From Lentisphaerota bacterium (lineage in GTDB: Bacteria > Verrucomicrobiota > Kiritimatiellia > RFP12 > UBA1067): DNA of 7,394 nt. The stretch lies in NCBI GenBank assembly GCA_015061765.1, contig SUVZ01000184.1, positions 1-7,394 of the forward strand. The letters are read 5' to 3'. The notes under the pieces are model-generated. The model did no database searches, had not been told where the DNA came from, and saw only the letters and a list, made by a program, of their open reading frames with translations. The translations under genes and the position numbers were made by a program. Shown here one piece after another: positions 4,409-7,394 of this stretch. Within the stretch, counting starts at the first letter, position 1. Each line of letters starts with the position of its first letter.

Positions 4409-6796
4409 ATGAAAAATGGACTGTTCTTCGCTGCGATGATGGTTGCGGCGCTGCAGCTGCATGCGGCCAAGGTTGTGAACGTGACCGCACGCAGTTCTGT
4501 GTCTGGCGATGTGGATGTCTCCGACGTCACAGCCCGCTGCGAGGTCAAGCAGGGGGCGGAGTACGATCCCGCCGCATGCGCCCGTGACGTAAAGGCGTTG
4601 CGCGACACAGGCGAGTACGAGGACATATCGGTGGAGGCCAGGCATATTGACGGTGGAATTGAAGTCGTTTATGTGGTCGCTCCGAAATCCCGCTACCATG
4701 GACCGCTGAACTGCAAGGGCAATATCTACTGGGGCGCTTCAAAGATCGCGAAATTCGCCGACCTGAAGGATGGCTATGCCTATGGTGAGGCTGACTTTGC
4801 GGCGGCTGCGAACCGCATCAGGGACGAATACCGCAAGAAGGAGTTTCCCGATGTGAAGGTCACTCCGGTCGTGGAGCCTGTCGCCGGGGCGAGCGGTGCC
4901 GTGACTGTCACCATGGTCATCGAAGAGGGCAAGCGCTGCGAGATAGACGAATATCTGTTCGAGGGCAATGACAATGCTGATGCCGATGCGCTTCGAGAGA
5001 CGTTCGGCGCCTTGCCGTGGTGGAATCCGGTGGGTTGGTTCGTAGACACTCCCGTCACGCCGCAGGACCTTGCCGAGGCTCGCGACAAAGTGGCGGAGTA
5101 CTATCGCAATCTCGGATATCTTGACGTTGTCGTGGCTTCAGCCGAGCGTGTGCCGTCCAAAGATGAGGGCGAGGCGAACATCTTGTTCAAGATTGTCGAG
5201 GGCCCCCGCTATCAGGTGAAGTCAATTGCGGTCAAGGGCGTTACGAAATACCCCGAAGCCGCAGTGCTGGCGTCCGTCAGCGCGGTGAGTGCAGGAAGTA
5301 CGGCCGGCGAGAAGGCCCTCAATGACGCGGCGCGAGAGATCGAGATATTCTGCGGGTCGGGGAAGACTCCCCTTGCGGAGACCCATGTGACGGTGAAGCG
5401 CATTCCCGTTGAAGGTGCCCCTAACGCCATTGATGTCGTGTTTGATGTCGAAGAAGGTGTGCCGGTCACGGTCGACAGGGTGCTGATCCGCGGGAACGAC
5501 TACACGAAGGACAAGGTGATCCGCCGTGAGATTTCGCTTTCGCCCGGCGATCCGATGATCGAGAGCAAGGCCGAACAGTCGAAGCGCCGCCTTGAGAACC
5601 TTCGCTATTTCGATCGTGTACGCTTCTACCTTGAGAAGAAGGCCGGTGCGCTCTCAGAGAAGGGTAAGCCTGAGGTCCGCGATCTGGTGTATGAAGTGTC
5701 GGAGAAGAACACCGGACAGTTCATGGTCGGCATCGGCGCGTCAAGCGTCGACTCCGTGTACGGTACCATTGAACTTTCGGAGTCCAATTTCGACCTGTTC
5801 CGTCCGTGGCGTTTCCGCGGCGGCGGACAGAAGGGGCGCATGCTTCTACAGGCGGGTCCTCGATATCAGACATATGAGGTGTCGGTGACGGAGCCCTATC
5901 TCTTCGACCGCATGCTTGAGCTTACCGTTGATGCGTATCGCCGTCAACGTTGGTATGACGACTACGACATCATCCGCAACGGCGCGTCTGCGACAATCAC
6001 ATATCCTGTGAAATTCTGGCCTACGGCCAGGACCATGGGGCGTCTCGGCTTCAGGGTCGCAGTCGAATACATTGAGTTTGACGATGTCGATGACACCGAA
6101 TACTATCTTGACAAAGGGTTCGGCGATTACAGGCCCGGATATGGTCCCGTGTTCAAGTGGCAGGAGGATGAGTATGGCGATGCCTTCGAGATCCCATTGC
6201 GCATTTTCTGGGAGGATGACACGCGCGACACGTTCCGATTCGCGACGCGCGGCCACAAGGCGTCCATCTACGGGGATGTCGTTGGCGGCGACAACTGCTA
6301 CTGGAAGGTCGGTTTCAATTTCCGCAAGTACTATCAGGTCTGGAAAAAGTACAACCATGTGATAGCTTTTGGCGTTCGGGGCGATACGATCGACGCGTTC
6401 TCGGACGATGTGCCGATCTACAACAAGCTGTTCCTTGGCGGTCCCCGTTCCATCCGCGGCGTCGAGTATCGCGACATCGCTCCGCGTGTGTGGCGCAAGG
6501 CCGGCAAGAAAGGCGATTATGCAGCGTGGGGCGGCCAGACCAGCTGGTGCATAAACGCTGAATACACCGTGCCGATAGTGAAGTTCGTTCGTATCGCGGG
6601 TTTCACTGATCTTGGTGCGGTCGGAGAGGATGAGTTTGATTTCAATACAGATTTCTTCTGCTGGTCTGTCGGTCTCGGTCTCCGTCTGGACATTGAGAGC
6701 TTCCCTATCAGACTCGATTTCGCCGTGCCGGTTGTCGAACCTGACGACGATGTCGAGAAGGAGTGCTTCTCGTTCACGGTCGGATATGATTTCTGA
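4409..6796 (+). CDS. bamA: Outer-membrane protein assembly factor BamA (Omp85)
   Basis: BamA is the core of the machine that folds and inserts beta-barrel proteins into the outer membrane. The 795-residue protein starts with a signal peptide (residues 1 to about 19-20, ending LQLHAA). Five POTRA domains follow, roughly 21-93, 94-174, 175-266, 267-350 and 351-431; the fifth contains the RGNDYTKDKVIRREISLSPGD signature expected of the last POTRA. The rest, from about 432, is the 16-strand barrel. The loop-6 motif reads SIRGVEY (681-687), so the conserved Arg and Gly are kept while the usual Phe or Tyr after RG is Val. The protein ends FSFTVGYDF, with the terminal aromatic expected of an outer-membrane beta-signal. 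POTRA 3 carries a Trp-rich segment, LPWWNPVGWFVDT (202-214). The gene follows glgP after 40 bases (34 if ATG 4403 is used) and precedes skp, the common bamA-skp order. The identification is firm; the exact start is likely but not proven. Confidence 0.93.
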   Translation: MKNGLFFAAMMVAALQLHAAKVVNVTARSSVSGDVDVSDVTARCEVKQGAEYDPAACARDVKALRDTGEYEDISVEARHIDGGIEVVYVVAPKSRYHGPLNCKGNIYWGASKIAKFADLKDGYAYGEADFAAAANRIRDEYRKKEFPDVKVTPVVEPVAGASGAVTVTMVIEEGKRCEIDEYLFEGNDNADADALRETFGALPWWNPVGWFVDTPVTPQDLAEARDKVAEYYRNLGYLDVVVASAERVPSKDEGEANILFKIVEGPRYQVKSIAVKGVTKYPEAAVLASVSAVSAGSTAGEKALNDAAREIEIFCGSGKTPLAETHVTVKRIPVEGAPNAIDVVFDVEEGVPVTVDRVLIRGNDYTKDKVIRREISLSPGDPMIESKAEQSKRRLENLRYFDRVRFYLEKKAGALSEKGKPEVRDLVYEVSEKNTGQFMVGIGASSVDSVYGTIELSESNFDLFRPWRFRGGGQKGRMLLQAGPRYQTYEVSVTEPYLFDRMLELTVDAYRRQRWYDDYDIIRNGASATITYPVKFWPTARTMGRLGFRVAVEYIEFDDVDDTEYYLDKGFGDYRPGYGPVFKWQEDEYGDAFEIPLRIFWEDDTRDTFRFATRGHKASIYGDVVGGDNCYWKVGFNFRKYYQVWKKYNHVIAFGVRGDTIDAFSDDVPIYNKLFLGGPRSIRGVEYRDIAPRVWRKAGKKGDYAAWGGQTSWCINAEYTVPIVKFVRIAGFTDLGAVGEDEFDFNTDFFCWSVGLGLRLDIESFPIRLDFAVPVVEPDDDVEKECFSFTVGYDF

Positions 6797-6820
6797 TAGT
6801 TGGTAGTAAACGGAAAAAGA

Positions 6821-6827
6821 AAAGGAG
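6821..6827 (+). promoter_or_regulatory. Strong ribosome binding site of skp
   Basis: The bases aaaggag form a near-complete Shine-Dalgarno sequence nine bases before the ATG at 6837. A nearer ATG at 6830 is out of frame with the chaperone and only two bases from the site, so 6837 is the start. No terminator-like hairpin lies in the 40 bases after bamA. Confidence 0.75.
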
Positions 6828-6836
6828 AAATGAAAG

Positions 6837-7376
6837 ATGAAAAAAGCTGTTTTTGCGTGTGTGTGCATGACGGCGGTGGTTGCGTCCGCCGCAGCCAAGA
6901 TCGGTACGGTAAGCCTTGAGATATTGATAAAAAACCATCCGAGCCACGAATCGAACCGGACACTTGTGAAGTCCACAGCAGACGATTACCGCAAGAAGAT
7001 GGAGACCCGCCAGGGGATGCTGAAGTCGCTTGTCGATGAGGGCAAGAAGCATCAGTCCGACTGGCAGAATCCGATGCTCTCGGCGACCGCCAAGGCGGAA
7101 CTTCAGAAAAAGCTTGAGGATGTGCAGCGCAGGATGTTTTCGATACAGCAGGAGATGCGCACGGAGGATCAGCGCTGTCAGGAAGAGCTTTCCGACCTTC
7201 AGCAGCGGCTCTTCAAGATCGAGAAGAAGGATGTGGAGGCTCGCCTTGCCGAGTTTGCAAAGGATGAAGGCTACGACCTCATTGTCGACATCGCGGCATG
7301 CGGATTCTCTAAGCCCGGGCTTGATGTGACTGACGCTGTCCTGAAGAAGATGGGCGTGAAGAATCCGAAGAAGTAA
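6837..7376 (+). CDS. skp: Periplasmic chaperone Skp/OmpH family
   Basis: Skp-type proteins are small, basic, trimeric periplasmic chaperones that hold unfolded outer-membrane proteins until the Bam complex takes them. The 179-residue product has a clear signal peptide, MKKAVFACVCMTAVVASAAA, with cleavage expected after residue 20. IGTVSLEIL at 22-30 fits the short first strand of the family. Residues about 40-142 are long, charged and heptad-like (for example AELQKKLEDVQRRMFSIQQE), matching the paired helical tentacles. YDLIVDIA at 146-153 returns to the small beta core, and the end is basic. Length is typical (about 160-190). The position directly after bamA strongly supports the call; in many bacteria lpxD and other lipid A genes follow, but they would lie beyond this window. 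Two cysteines fall in the signal peptide and two in the mature part (C114, C155), slightly unusual for a periplasmic chaperone. Confidence 0.9.
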   Translation: MKKAVFACVCMTAVVASAAAKIGTVSLEILIKNHPSHESNRTLVKSTADDYRKKMETRQGMLKSLVDEGKKHQSDWQNPMLSATAKAELQKKLEDVQRRMFSIQQEMRTEDQRCQEELSDLQQRLFKIEKKDVEARLAEFAKDEGYDLIVDIAACGFSKPGLDVTDAVLKKMGVKNPKK

Positions 7377-7385
7377 GGCTTACTA

Positions 7386-7394
7386 CCCCCCCCC
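7386..7394 (+). repeat. Poly-C run at the window end
   Basis: Nine C residues in a row end the window, ten bases after the skp stop codon. The run may continue beyond the edge. It could be a genuine homopolymer tract between skp and the next gene, or an assembly artefact at a contig end. Confidence 0.6.

Noticed and set aside
5846..6976. Long antisense open frame across bamA and the start of skp (376 codons, minus strand)
   Set aside because: It overlaps two confidently identified genes and has no recognisable product; it is a codon-bias shadow.
7371..7385. Terminator over the skp stop codon
   Set aside because: The sequence agtaag-g-cttact is a perfect small palindrome, but the loop is too tight, the stem AT-rich, and no T run follows.

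Overview
The window reads as chromosomal DNA of a Gram-negative, diderm bacterium with GC-rich genes. A BamA-type outer-membrane assembly protein is followed directly by a Skp/OmpH-type periplasmic chaperone, which requires an outer membrane. The overall look (divergent five-POTRA BamA, bamA-skp order, a sodium:solute symporter fragment of the sort common in PVC bacteria, a lineage-restricted hypothetical protein) suggests the Planctomycetes-Verrucomicrobia-Chlamydiae group, perhaps Kiritimatiellota or a relative. That placement is inference from sequence style, not from a database search. All genes I accept lie on the + strand.

Layout. 1-1091: a hypothetical protein, possibly cut at its 5' end by the window edge, with an N-terminal membrane segment, a conserved-looking basic domain, a long Gly/Asp/Arg/Ser-rich low-complexity insert and a short conserved-looking C-terminal segment. 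Its last codons and stop lie inside the first unit of a degenerate tandem repeat. About 1050-1460: that repeat array, seven cores 58-75 bp apart, filling what would otherwise be a 400-bp gene-free gap. 1491-1817: a small open frame that joins the start of a sodium:solute symporter to what looks like a symporter's hydrophilic C-terminal tail, with the whole membrane core missing; I call it a pseudogene. 1865-1870: a perfect extended -10 promoter element. 1906-4368: full-length glycogen phosphorylase. 4409-6796: BamA. 6837-7376: Skp/OmpH. The window ends in a run of nine C.

The right half (1860-7376) looks like one transcription unit: a single good promoter, gaps of only 40 and 40 bases between genes (34 if the earlier bamA ATG is used), each gene with a Shine-Dalgarno-like site, and no terminator between them. 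BamA and Skp cooperate in outer-membrane protein biogenesis: Skp carries unfolded porins across the periplasm and BamA inserts them. Glycogen phosphorylase, which releases glucose-1-phosphate from storage glucan, is functionally unrelated and seems to be carried at the head of this operon.

The left half is where the unusual material lies: the decayed transporter, the repeat array that has captured the end of a gene, and the rapidly diverging low-complexity insert. I see no CRISPR array, tRNA, rRNA, transposase, or complete defence or biosynthetic system. The best candidate for something undescribed is the 58-64 bp repeat family with hairpin-forming cores.
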